Shown here: piece by piece, positions 56,804-64,000 of the stretch | Layout of the letters: each line of letters starts with the position of its first letter | Position numbering within the stretch: the first letter of the stretch is position 1 | Source: CAIPAT01 sp041665605 | GTDB lineage: Bacteria > Verrucomicrobiota > Lentisphaeria > Victivallales > Victivallaceae | Assembly (NCBI GenBank): GCA_041665605.1 | Contig: JBAYIO010000012.1 | Span: 1 to 64,000, forward strand | Length of the DNA: 64,000 nt | Reading direction: 5' to 3' | The notes under the pieces: generated by a model | What the model was told of the DNA's origin: nothing | Seen by the model: the letters and a program-made list of their open reading frames with translations, nothing else | The model's database searches: none | Position numbers and translations under genes: made by a program

Positions 56804-57871
56804 ATGCTGAACGAACTATCGAATGTGGCGGCGCTGATTGACGCGGAGATTGATAATGACGATTTCCCGTCGGCGGTAAAGCCGGAATATCTGCGTCTGG
56901 CGGTAAAGGACTACCCCTGCCGCGGCGGCAAGCGGCTGCGGCCTGCGCTGCTGCTGTGGTCCTGCGGTCTGGTTGACGGCGAGATTGACCACGCCATTCC
57001 AGCCGCCGCCGCAGTGGAGATTTACCACAACTGGACGCTGGTTCATGACGATATCATTGACAATGACAGTGTGCGCCGGGGAATGCCGACCACGCATATT
57101 CAGCTTGCGGACCATGCCGTAAAACATTTCGGTGCAGACTTGGCTGAGGCAGGTAAATTCGGCAGGGATTTCGCCATTCTGGCTGGCGACATTCAGCAGG
57201 GCTGGGCAATCAATATGCTGCTAAAATCCGCGGAACGCGGAGTGTCGGCGCCGGTCACGCTGGCGCTGTGCCGCCGGATGCAGGAACTGGTGAACCGTGA
57301 ACTGATTTCGGGCGAGGCACTGGACGTTGAATTCCCGCTCAGAGGATGGCGCAATATCAGTTCGGATGAAGTGATGCGGATGCTCTATCTCAAGACCGGG
57401 GCGCTGCTGCGCTTCTGCGCCGAGGCAGGCGCGGCAATCGGCACTGGAACACACGATTTTTCCGAACCGGTACTTGCCGCACTGGGCGAATTCGCCGCTT
57501 CCGCCGGCATTGCGTTCCAACTGCGCGACGACTGGCTGGGCATTTTCGGGGATTTTAATAAATTCGGCAAAAGTATCGGCGCCGATCTGGCTGAAGCCAA
57601 GCCGACAATTCTTCTGCTGAAGACCTTTGAACTTCTCGGCGAAGCTGACCGCAAAAAACTGGAATCGTTACTCGGTTTGCCGGAATATGCTGCCGGACAA
57701 ATTGAGACCGTCAGAAACCTGATGCGCGATTCCGGCGCTGAGAAATATGTGCTGGACCAATCCGCGGAGCTGTCCGCTAAAGGCAAATCCATACTGCTGC
57801 AATTCGAGGACAACCGCTACCGCCGGTTACTGCTGGAATTGAACGATTATCTGGTTTCCAGGGATAAATAA
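56804..57871 (+). CDS. Polyprenyl (geranylgeranyl-type) diphosphate synthase
   Basis: A 355-residue trans-prenyltransferase joining isopentenyl diphosphate to an allylic diphosphate. The first aspartate-rich motif reads HDDIIDND (about 81-88). The second reads RDDWLGIFGD (about 242-251), the form seen in actinobacterial-type GGPP synthases rather than the usual DDxxD. The conserved GGKRLRP loop (about 41-47) binds the substrate diphosphate. AAGGA 7 bases before the ATG at 56804 decides the start. The product length (C15, C20 or longer) cannot be read from sequence. It ends immediately against the converging acetyltransferase gene. Confidence 0.87.
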   Translation: MLNELSNVAALIDAEIDNDDFPSAVKPEYLRLAVKDYPCRGGKRLRPALLLWSCGLVDGEIDHAIPAAAAVEIYHNWTLVHDDIIDNDSVRRGMPTTHIQLADHAVKHFGADLAEAGKFGRDFAILAGDIQQGWAINMLLKSAERGVSAPVTLALCRRMQELVNRELISGEALDVEFPLRGWRNISSDEVMRMLYLKTGALLRFCAEAGAAIGTGTHDFSEPVLAALGEFAASAGIAFQLRDDWLGIFGDFNKFGKSIGADLAEAKPTILLLKTFELLGEADRKKLESLLGLPEYAAGQIETVRNLMRDSGAEKYVLDQSAELSAKGKSILLQFEDNRYRRLLLELNDYLVSRDK

Positions 57872-58651
57872 TTAACTGCCGGAAAACGGGACTATCAGGA
57901 ACATGGGGTCGCGTTTGATGATTCCGCCAATCAGTTCGGACATGCCCTGGGCGTCAATCAGTTTTGAATCGGCATCACCGACTCTGCCGTTCTGCTGCAA
58001 GGCATGTTCGAGAAGAACATTTTCAACCCGCGGATAATTCCTTTGCAGTCCCGGCATATGAGGCCAAGTGGGAACCGCAATAGTCCTGCCGCTGCTGTCA
58101 ATCACCGACGGTTCAAACAACTGGCGGCAGACCGTCGGCGCACCGTTAGTGTTCTCTACTAAATGCAACGTGGTGTTTGAGTTGTGGTCAACGCCCAGCA
58201 GGAGTATTTTGCCCCATGCCTGAACCAGCTTATGATACGGCGAACCAATTCCGGCGGAAACCCGGCATTGTTCATGGTCTTTGAGGATGTCCCATGCTTT
58301 AGGCCCGATGCCGGCCGTGCAGTGAGTAGGGCTTAATGACCGGATGACGCCGGGCCGCTTTCTGAACGTTTCGGTGATGATGCCGAGCTCGGAAGGCGAA
58401 TTCCGGATATCAAAAACACATTTGCCTTGTGCAAGTAAAAATTCTGAACCTTGCTGGAAAGACGGCATCAGCAGGGTGCCGCCGTCGCCGATAACTTCCA
58501 GCAGCGCGTCAATCACGGTATCCGCGCCACCCTCCACCATGCCGGTACGGGAAAGCGAACTATGCACCAGCACGATATCGTTCAGCTTCAAACCGAGCGC
58601 TTTCAAGCCTGCGACGATGTCCTGCCGGGTAACTGTTCTTCTTGTCGCCAT
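57872..58651 (-). CDS. AAC(3)/YokD-family acetyltransferase
   Basis: A 259-residue member of the AAC(3) fold. The active-site loop LVHSSLSRTG (28-37), GGTLLMPSFQ and LLLGVDHNSNTTLHLVE are clear. True aminoglycoside 3-N-acetyltransferases share this fold, but the last motif is of the YokD/FrbF type, where the substrate is often not an aminoglycoside. It follows gatB on the minus strand with only 2 bases between them, so it is an operon partner of a housekeeping gene. This does not by itself indicate antibiotic resistance. Confidence 0.8.
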   Translation of the reverse strand: MATRRTVTRQDIVAGLKALGLKLNDIVLVHSSLSRTGMVEGGADTVIDALLEVIGDGGTLLMPSFQQGSEFLLAQGKCVFDIRNSPSELGIITETFRKRPGVIRSLSPTHCTAGIGPKAWDILKDHEQCRVSAGIGSPYHKLVQAWGKILLLGVDHNSNTTLHLVENTNGAPTVCRQLFEPSVIDSSGRTIAVPTWPHMPGLQRNYPRVENVLLEHALQQNGRVGDADSKLIDAQGMSELIGGIIKRDPMFLIVPFSGS

Positions 58652-58653
58652 TA

Positions 58654-60099
58654 TTAACTCTCGAGTTTCGACTTGAGCAGTTCGACCACCAGTTGCGGGT
58701 TGGCTTTGCCCTTGCTGAGCTTCATGACCTGTCCGACAAAGAACTGCAGCACCATGGTTTTGCCGCTGCGGTACTGTTCGACCTGAGCAGGATTCATTTC
58801 GATGGCCTGAGTGACAAAAGTCTCTATTGCGGAAGAATCCGTGACTTGTACCAGTCCTTTTTCATCAACCACGGTTCTGGCGTCTTTGCCGAGGTTGAAC
58901 ATTTCCACGAAAACATCCTTGGCGATCTTGCCGCTGATGGTGTTATCTTCAATCAGTTTAACCAGCCCGGCCAGTTTTTCCGGGGTGATTCTGCATTCAG
59001 TGATGGAGGTTTCTGATTTAGCCAGTTCGCGCAGCAGTTCAGAGATGATCCAGTTGGCCATGATTTTCGGAGTTTTGACCAGTTTCGCGCCTTTATCGAA
59101 ATACTCTGATACGGCTTTCTCCAGCGTCAGCACATGGGCGTCGTAAGGCGTCAGGTCGTAGTCCCGGACAAAACGGTCACGGGTGGCTTCCGGCAGTTCC
59201 GGCAGTTTCAGCCGTATTTCTTCAATCTGTTCAGGCGTGAGCGTAATCGGCATCAGATCCGGTTCCGGGAAGTAACGGTAGTCGTGGGCGTTTTCCTTGG
59301 ACCGCATCAAATAGGTTTCGCTGCGGTCGTCGTTCCAGCCGCGGGTTTCCTGCGTGAGTTTGCCGCCTTCCTCCAGTACCTTTTCCTGACGCCATATTTC
59401 GTACTCCAGCGAACGGTGGATCGAGCGGAAACTGTTGAGATTCTTGATCTCAATTTTAGTGCCGAACTGCTCAGCTCCGAGCAGACGGATGGAAACATTC
59501 ACGTCACAGCGCATCTGGCCTTTTTCCATGTCGCAATCGCTGATCCCGGCATACTGCATGATCTGTTTCAACGCGGTAAGGTAGGCATAGGCTTCATCGG
59601 CGGTGCGCATGTCGGGTTCGCTGACACATTCCATCAGCGGAACGCCGGCGCGGTTGTAGTCAACCCCGCTGCAATTTGCGTAATGGGTAAGTTTGGCAAC
59701 GTCCTCCTCCAGGTGAATCCTGGTCAGTCCGATGTATTTATCCGCCATTTCCGCGCCTGAAAAACCTTTGCCGTAAATATGGATGCGGCCATTCGAGCAG
59801 AACGGCAGATCGTATTGTGATATCTGATAATTCTTGGGCATGTCCGGATAGAAGTAACTCTTCCGGTCGAATTTGCTGAATTCGGCGATTTTGCAGGAAC
59901 ACATCACGCCGGCGGCGACAGTTCGCATGATCGCCTCTTTATTCGGTGTCGGGAGTACGCCGGGATAGCCCATGCAAACCGGGCATACCAGCGTATTCGG
60001 GGGCTCCCCGTATTTATTCGGGCAGGAACAGAACATTTTGGTCTCGGTTCTGACCTGAATATGGACTTCCAGTCCGATTACTGCTTCATATTTAGACAT
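58654..60099 (-). CDS. gatB: Asp-tRNA(Asn)/Glu-tRNA(Gln) amidotransferase subunit B
   Basis: A 481-residue GatB that binds misacylated tRNA and, with GatA and GatC, converts Glu-tRNA(Gln) to Gln-tRNA(Gln) (and Asp to Asn). The start VIGLEVHIQ, the zinc ligands C24, C26, C39 and C42, and the motif RAGVPLMECVSEPD are visible. The C-terminal 140 residues are the YqeY-like tRNA-binding domain ending in PQLVVELLKSKL. AAAGGG lies just before the ATG. GatA and GatC are not in the window, so the complex is encoded at separate loci. Confidence 0.95.
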   Translation of the reverse strand: MSKYEAVIGLEVHIQVRTETKMFCSCPNKYGEPPNTLVCPVCMGYPGVLPTPNKEAIMRTVAAGVMCSCKIAEFSKFDRKSYFYPDMPKNYQISQYDLPFCSNGRIHIYGKGFSGAEMADKYIGLTRIHLEEDVAKLTHYANCSGVDYNRAGVPLMECVSEPDMRTADEAYAYLTALKQIMQYAGISDCDMEKGQMRCDVNVSIRLLGAEQFGTKIEIKNLNSFRSIHRSLEYEIWRQEKVLEEGGKLTQETRGWNDDRSETYLMRSKENAHDYRYFPEPDLMPITLTPEQIEEIRLKLPELPEATRDRFVRDYDLTPYDAHVLTLEKAVSEYFDKGAKLVKTPKIMANWIISELLRELAKSETSITECRITPEKLAGLVKLIEDNTISGKIAKDVFVEMFNLGKDARTVVDEKGLVQVTDSSAIETFVTQAIEMNPAQVEQYRSGKTMVLQFFVGQVMKLSKGKANPQLVVELLKSKLES

Positions 60100-60227
60100 A
60101 GTTCAACCCTTTCTTGCCTGACTTATCAACAAAAGATTACGTAATTTATATGCTAATGGTATAATTTCCAGCTTTACCGGCATAATTTAAGACCTTAAAA
60201 TGCGTTTTTGAAACTCATGTATCAGCG

Positions 60228-61433
60228 TTACTTCGGGCTATGCTCCAGCATTTTGCGTTTACTTTCTTCCATGACAAAATCGAAACATGACAGTGCGGCC
60301 TTGCGGCAGGCGCCTTCGCTTCCGCCGGAGAGCATCCGGACGACGTCCCGCATTTCTTCTTCAACTTTCTGGCGGCGTTCACCGCCAGGAAGAATGCGCT
60401 CTACAGCGGCAGCCAGATTTTCGGGGCTCGCTTTCCATTGCAGATACTCTTCAAATACCTGCTTGTCAGCGATAATATTAACCATCGTAAAGAAACCGCG
60501 ATACAGGCGCACCAGCATTCCGGCGACTACCAGCGTGAGAAAATTAAGCTTATAGGCCACGACCAGCGGCAGTCCGGCGATTGCGGATTCGACGGTGACA
60601 GTGCCGGAGGCCGCGAGTCCGGTGCCTGCCCGCTGCTGCCAGTAGGCGGTATCGCCGCATACCAGTTTAATTTCCGGCATTTTCTCTGCGCTGTGTGCCG
60701 CGGTGAATTTCCCCATAATCTCCTTGCAGTGGTCGAGGATTTTTTCTCTTGGAGTGGAGATGACAAATTTCAGGTCGGGGTGCTTGCGGGAAAGCAGCAG
60801 GGCGGTTTCCAGCATTGGTTGAAGCAGGCGGCTGATCTCCATGCCGCGGCTGCCGGGCAGCAGCAGGACAGTATCCGGATCGCGTTCAATGGACTCGTTG
60901 CGGCGCAGAGCAACGATATCCACCAGCGGATGTCCGACAAAAACGGTGTCCAGTCCGGTATTGGCATATACTTCCGGTTCAAACGGAAAAATTACCAGCA
61001 TTTTGCGACAGAACTTCGCCAGTTTTGGAATCCGCTTTTTCCCCCAGGTCCAGACATGCGGGCTGATGTACCAGATTACAGGGATTTTGCGTTTGAACAT
61101 GGCGGCGGCGAAACGCAGGTTGAATCCCGGATAGTCAATCAGAATAATCGCGTCCGGTCTTTCCGCTTCGGCTTTTCTTATCAGAAAGAAGAAAATGCTG
61201 ATGAACTTAAAAATATGCTTCAGTACTTCGATAAGGCCGACAACTCCAAGTTCAGACGAATCGACCAGGATGTTTATTCCGGCCTGCTTCATCATGGGAC
61301 CGCCCATGCCGGAGATTTCCACCTGTCTGCCGGCTGCCGCGGCAAGGATGCGCAGTTCTTCCGCCAGCCTTGCACCGTAAATGTCGCCGGAAGCTTCTCC
61401 GGCAAATATCCAGTATTTATTTATTTCAGCCAT
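60228..61433 (-). CDS. lpxB: Lipid-A-disaccharide synthase
   Basis: A 401-residue glycosyltransferase that joins UDP-diacylglucosamine and lipid X in lipid A synthesis. The start IFAGEASGDIYGARLAEEL and the central GPMMKQAG and PVIWYISPHVWTWGKKRI stretches are diagnostic; the donor-binding SGTVTVESAIAGLPLVV follows at about 288-304. Its presence means the organism makes lipid A. It lies 128 bases before gatB on the same strand and is divergent from ptsP. No ribosome site is evident at the ATG. Confidence 0.95.
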   Translation of the reverse strand: MAEINKYWIFAGEASGDIYGARLAEELRILAAAAGRQVEISGMGGPMMKQAGINILVDSSELGVVGLIEVLKHIFKFISIFFFLIRKAEAERPDAIILIDYPGFNLRFAAAMFKRKIPVIWYISPHVWTWGKKRIPKLAKFCRKMLVIFPFEPEVYANTGLDTVFVGHPLVDIVALRRNESIERDPDTVLLLPGSRGMEISRLLQPMLETALLLSRKHPDLKFVISTPREKILDHCKEIMGKFTAAHSAEKMPEIKLVCGDTAYWQQRAGTGLAASGTVTVESAIAGLPLVVAYKLNFLTLVVAGMLVRLYRGFFTMVNIIADKQVFEEYLQWKASPENLAAAVERILPGGERRQKVEEEMRDVVRMLSGGSEGACRKAALSCFDFVMEESKRKMLEHSPK

Positions 61434-61483
61434 AATTGATTGAATCGCCTGTTTGTTTCGAGTTAAATATTCTAATCAAAATA

Positions 61484-61524
61484 TCAGTCCAAATCCTGAT
61501 TGTCGGACTGAAATATGTCGGACA
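61484..61524. repeat. Inverted and direct repeats between lpxB and ptsP
   Basis: TCAGTCC (61484-61490) and GGACTGA (61505-61511) form a perfect inverted repeat; TGTCGGAC occurs directly repeated at 61501-61508 and 61517-61524. They lie in the shared upstream region of the divergent genes, so an operator is possible. Confidence 0.4.
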
Positions 61525-61663
61525 TCCGGATTTTTAACATATTAATGATACTTATTCTGTGTTAATGTACTCTTAGTTATTGATTTTTCGAGATTTAACA
61601 GTAACTTACTGACCTGTTTTTTTATTAAAAATACACATTTTAGACTTGAAAAAGGTTTTTATA

Positions 61664-63970
61664 ATGGGAAAACTATTAACTGTATTGCGAAATATTTCCG
61701 AAGTGATTGCCAAAGTCGAGGACAGCGGCGAGGTTTTGACGAAGATTGTCAAAATACTCGCCCGCAACCTTGATGTTGACGTATGTTCTGTATATGAATA
61801 TGACAAAGACAGCAATCAACTGGTGCTTACCGCGACTTGCGGACTCAATCCTGAAGCCGTGGGGAGAGTTATGATGGCTCCCGGAAAGGGACTGACCGGA
61901 ACATGTTTTAAAAATAAAGAGATTATCAACATTGAGAATCCGGCAAAGCACCCTGATTACATTTTCTTCGGAAATACCGGAGAAGAGAAATTAAACTCCT
62001 ATATGGGGGTCCCGCTGGCTACCGGCGGCCGGGTTGTCGGAGTTTTGACCCTCCAGAGACAGAAACAGGAACCTTTTTCGTCCTCGGTAGTGGATATGGC
62101 CAGGAGCCTGAGCCCGCAGATGGCCAACCTGATGCTTAATGCCGGCATGCTGCGCTCCCTGGCATCCGATACTGTTTCCGGACACATGGAAAAAGGTCTT
62201 AAAGACAGTATCATGCTCAAAGGAGTGGCGGTGAACCCAGGTGTAGCCCGCGGTGAAGCATTCAAATTCAAAACCAGGGACTGGTTAAACGAAGCCGAGC
62301 ACGAAACCCATAATGACCATAAGAAGGAACTCGAGCTTTTTGAAACGGCTCTCGCCCGTACCAGAGAGAATACAATCAAAATGGAAACGCGTGCTCTTTC
62401 AATGATTTCCGAGGCGGACGCCTCTATTTTCAATGCACATCTGCTGTTTCTTGAAGATAAAACTATCCTTGATGAAATAAAACGGGAAATCGCGATAGAA
62501 AATCATTCCCTGGAATTCAGCATTGCGATTGTATTCAAACGCTTTGAAAAGAAGTTTTTACAGCTTCCGGACAAGACTTTCCGGGAACGGCTGATTGATT
62601 TTAAGGATGTTATGCTCCGGCTGCTGGAATCGGTGAAAATGTTGCGTAATCAATTGGAAGACTCCAGCCTGATTGAGACCAAATCCAAGCAATGGATACT
62701 TGCAGCGCATGAATTGATGCCTTCTGATCTTTTGCGCCTGCCGATTGACAATCTGTCCGGGATTGTCTGTGAAAAAGGCGGCGTTACCAGCCATGTGGCG
62801 ATACTGGCCAAAGCATTTGAGATTCCGGCATTGCTTGGTGTCGCCGATATTATGAGCAAAGTCAATAACTATGATGAGATAATTTTGGATTGCCATGCTG
62901 AAAAGGTATATATCAACCCGCCGGAAAATATAAAAGCGCAATTTGATGATCTGCTGAGGGCGTCGGAGGCGGCTGAAACTAAAATCGTTGAGGGGCCGGC
63001 AATTACTGCGGACGGAACTGGAATTGCGCTCCGCGCTAATATTTCCCTGATTTGCGAAACCTCGCTGCTGAAAAAGTACGGAGCCGAAGGAATCGGTCTT
63101 TACCGCACTGAATTCCTGTTTATGATCAGGGATTATTTGCCAGGGGAAGATATTCAATACGATGTTTTTTCCAAGGTTGTCAGCGAAAGCAATGGCGATG
63201 TGACGCTACGGGTGCTTGACGTCGGCGGCGACAAGCCGCTTAACTATCTCAACATTCCGCATGAGGAAAATCCGGCGCTTGGGACGCGGGGAATTCGTCT
63301 TTTGATGGCGCATCCGGATGTTCTGCGCACTCATCTGAGAGCCGTGCTGCGCGCCGGCAAACTGGGACGGATTAAGATTCTTTTCCCGATGATTTCAAAA
63401 CTGGAGGAAGTCCATTTTGTCCGCGCCATGCTGAAAGAGGTCGAGGAAAGCCTTAAACGGGAGCATATCGAATACGCGACAGATTATCTTGTCGGAATCA
63501 TGGTCGAAGTGCCTGCCGTATTTATCGGGCTGAATAAATTTATTGAATATGTGGATTTCGTCAGTATCGGTACTAATGACCTTCAGCAGTATATATTTGC
63601 GCTTGAGCGCGGTAATAACGCTGAATCTGCGTCTGATTGCCTGAGTCCGGTATTTCTGCAGATTATGGCGGATATTGGCGCTGTTTTTCGTGCCAGACCG
63701 GAAAAAGGCGTTTCAGTTTGCGGTGAAATGGCCGGAAATCCGCTGGCCGTGCCGCTGCTGATTGGCGCCGGTATCAAAGATTTCAGCATGCCTGCAAAAG
63801 TCATTCCGCTGATCAAAAAGACAATTTCAGTATTTTCCGAAAAAGAATGCCGTGACTTGCTTCAGCGCGCATTGAAAATGGATTCTGCCGGTGAAGTCGC
63901 CGCTATGCAGAAAAGTATTTTCGCCGTAAAAGGTCTTACCGGACCGGTAGAAATTGTTCCATGCAAATAA
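61664..63970 (+). CDS. ptsP: GAF-containing phosphoenolpyruvate-protein phosphotransferase, PtsP
   Basis: A 768-residue enzyme I of the nitrogen-type PTS. The ATG at 61664 is preferred over an upstream TTG (61646) because AAAGG lies about 8 bases before it. Residues 1-165 are a GAF sensor domain (VDVCSVYEYDKDSNQLVLTA), followed by the HPr-binding helical part (about 190-340). The phosphohistidine is in GGVTSHVAIL (His 377). The PEP barrel carries GLYRTEFLF, LRVLDVGGDKPL and SIGTNDLQQY, with a Cys at VCGEMAG. It would pass phosphate from PEP to an NPr protein. No HPr/NPr or EIIA gene is in the window. Confidence 0.93.
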   Translation: MGKLLTVLRNISEVIAKVEDSGEVLTKIVKILARNLDVDVCSVYEYDKDSNQLVLTATCGLNPEAVGRVMMAPGKGLTGTCFKNKEIINIENPAKHPDYIFFGNTGEEKLNSYMGVPLATGGRVVGVLTLQRQKQEPFSSSVVDMARSLSPQMANLMLNAGMLRSLASDTVSGHMEKGLKDSIMLKGVAVNPGVARGEAFKFKTRDWLNEAEHETHNDHKKELELFETALARTRENTIKMETRALSMISEADASIFNAHLLFLEDKTILDEIKREIAIENHSLEFSIAIVFKRFEKKFLQLPDKTFRERLIDFKDVMLRLLESVKMLRNQLEDSSLIETKSKQWILAAHELMPSDLLRLPIDNLSGIVCEKGGVTSHVAILAKAFEIPALLGVADIMSKVNNYDEIILDCHAEKVYINPPENIKAQFDDLLRASEAAETKIVEGPAITADGTGIALRANISLICETSLLKKYGAEGIGLYRTEFLFMIRDYLPGEDIQYDVFSKVVSESNGDVTLRVLDVGGDKPLNYLNIPHEENPALGTRGIRLLMAHPDVLRTHLRAVLRAGKLGRIKILFPMISKLEEVHFVRAMLKEVEESLKREHIEYATDYLVGIMVEVPAVFIGLNKFIEYVDFVSIGTNDLQQYIFALERGNNAESASDCLSPVFLQIMADIGAVFRARPEKGVSVCGEMAGNPLAVPLLIGAGIKDFSMPAKVIPLIKKTISVFSEKECRDLLQRALKMDSAGEVAAMQKSIFAVKGLTGPVEIVPCK

Positions 63971-64000
63971 TTTGCGGGCTGGAGCTAAACTCAGATTAAC

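Noticed and set aside
57872..58651. Aminoglycoside resistance gene
   Set aside because: Motifs are of the YokD type and the gene sits in a housekeeping operon with gatB; family membership alone does not show resistance.
1..64000. CRISPR arrays, prophage, tRNA or rRNA genes
   Set aside because: Spaced direct repeats, phage structural genes and RNA folds were looked for by eye and not found; a covariance-model scan (e.g. tRNAscan/Infernal) would be decisive.

Overview
The window reads as a chromosomal piece of an anaerobic, Gram-negative-type bacterium, most likely a member of the Lentisphaerota/Kiritimatiellota side of the PVC group (Victivallis-like). This is an inference from content: two pseudopilin-like proteins of the H-X9-DG (DUF1559-like) kind beside large secreted glycan-active proteins, a GntR-headed/LacI-bodied regulator, DUF4434, an ASPIC/FG-GAP protein, LpxB (so lipid A is made), and an oxygen-sensitive 2-oxoacid:ferredoxin oxidoreductase operon. 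No rRNA, tRNA, CRISPR array, phage or complete insertion sequence was seen.

Layout. 1-933 holds no convincing gene but several inverted repeats of a REP-like kind. 934-10094 carries a secreted FG-GAP/ASPIC protein, a dCache-HAMP class III nucleotide cyclase, a secreted thioredoxin-ankyrin fusion, a TrmA/RumA-type RNA methyltransferase and a 6-phosphogluconolactonase-type propeller. 10096-17525 is a minus-strand carbohydrate locus: regulator, pseudopilin, 1223-residue LamG/glycosidase-like protein, DUF4434 protein, second pseudopilin. 17633-20210 holds a DUF1638 protein, a BrnT/BrnA toxin-antitoxin pair whose toxin gene is broken by one in-frame stop, and an alpha/beta hydrolase. 20375-24317 is a tight operon iorA-iorB-paaK-ACT for arylpyruvate oxidation to aryl acids with probable ATP gain. 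It is followed by a PMCA-type calcium ATPase and two very large tandem hybrid sensor kinases (27375-35919) that share modules.

36279-42051 contains a secreted coiled-coil protein of unknown function, a small methyltransferase-like protein, an orphan DppC-type ABC permease translationally coupled to mnmG, and a polysaccharide-deacetylase-like protein. 42141-51251 is a co-directional run: recD2, a GSCFA protein, two overlapping dCache-HAMP-SpoIIE phosphatases and a B12-binding/radical SAM protein. 51241-53374 is a divergent AraC regulator / Gfo-Idh-MocA dehydrogenase pair, followed by a clear terminator. 53637-63970 holds a C_GCAxxG_C_C protein, a small membrane protein, a uroporphyrinogen-decarboxylase-family methyltransferase, signal peptidase I, an anchored unknown, a polyprenyl synthase, then (minus strand) AAC(3)/YokD-like acetyltransferase, gatB and lpxB, and finally ptsP.

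How the parts fit: the window is rich in sensory output proteins (cyclase, two phosphatases, two hybrid kinases, ptsP), with three proteins using the same dCache-type extracellular sensor. Catabolic loci for glycans and aromatic amino acids fit a gut or sediment anaerobe. The points most worth following are the broken brnT with an intact antitoxin and a consensus promoter/operator, the IorA that lacks its ferredoxin domain, the calcium ATPase with an apparent two-helix insertion, and the overlapping SpoIIE phosphatase pair with no visible partner switch. No wholly new system could be proven from sequence reading alone.
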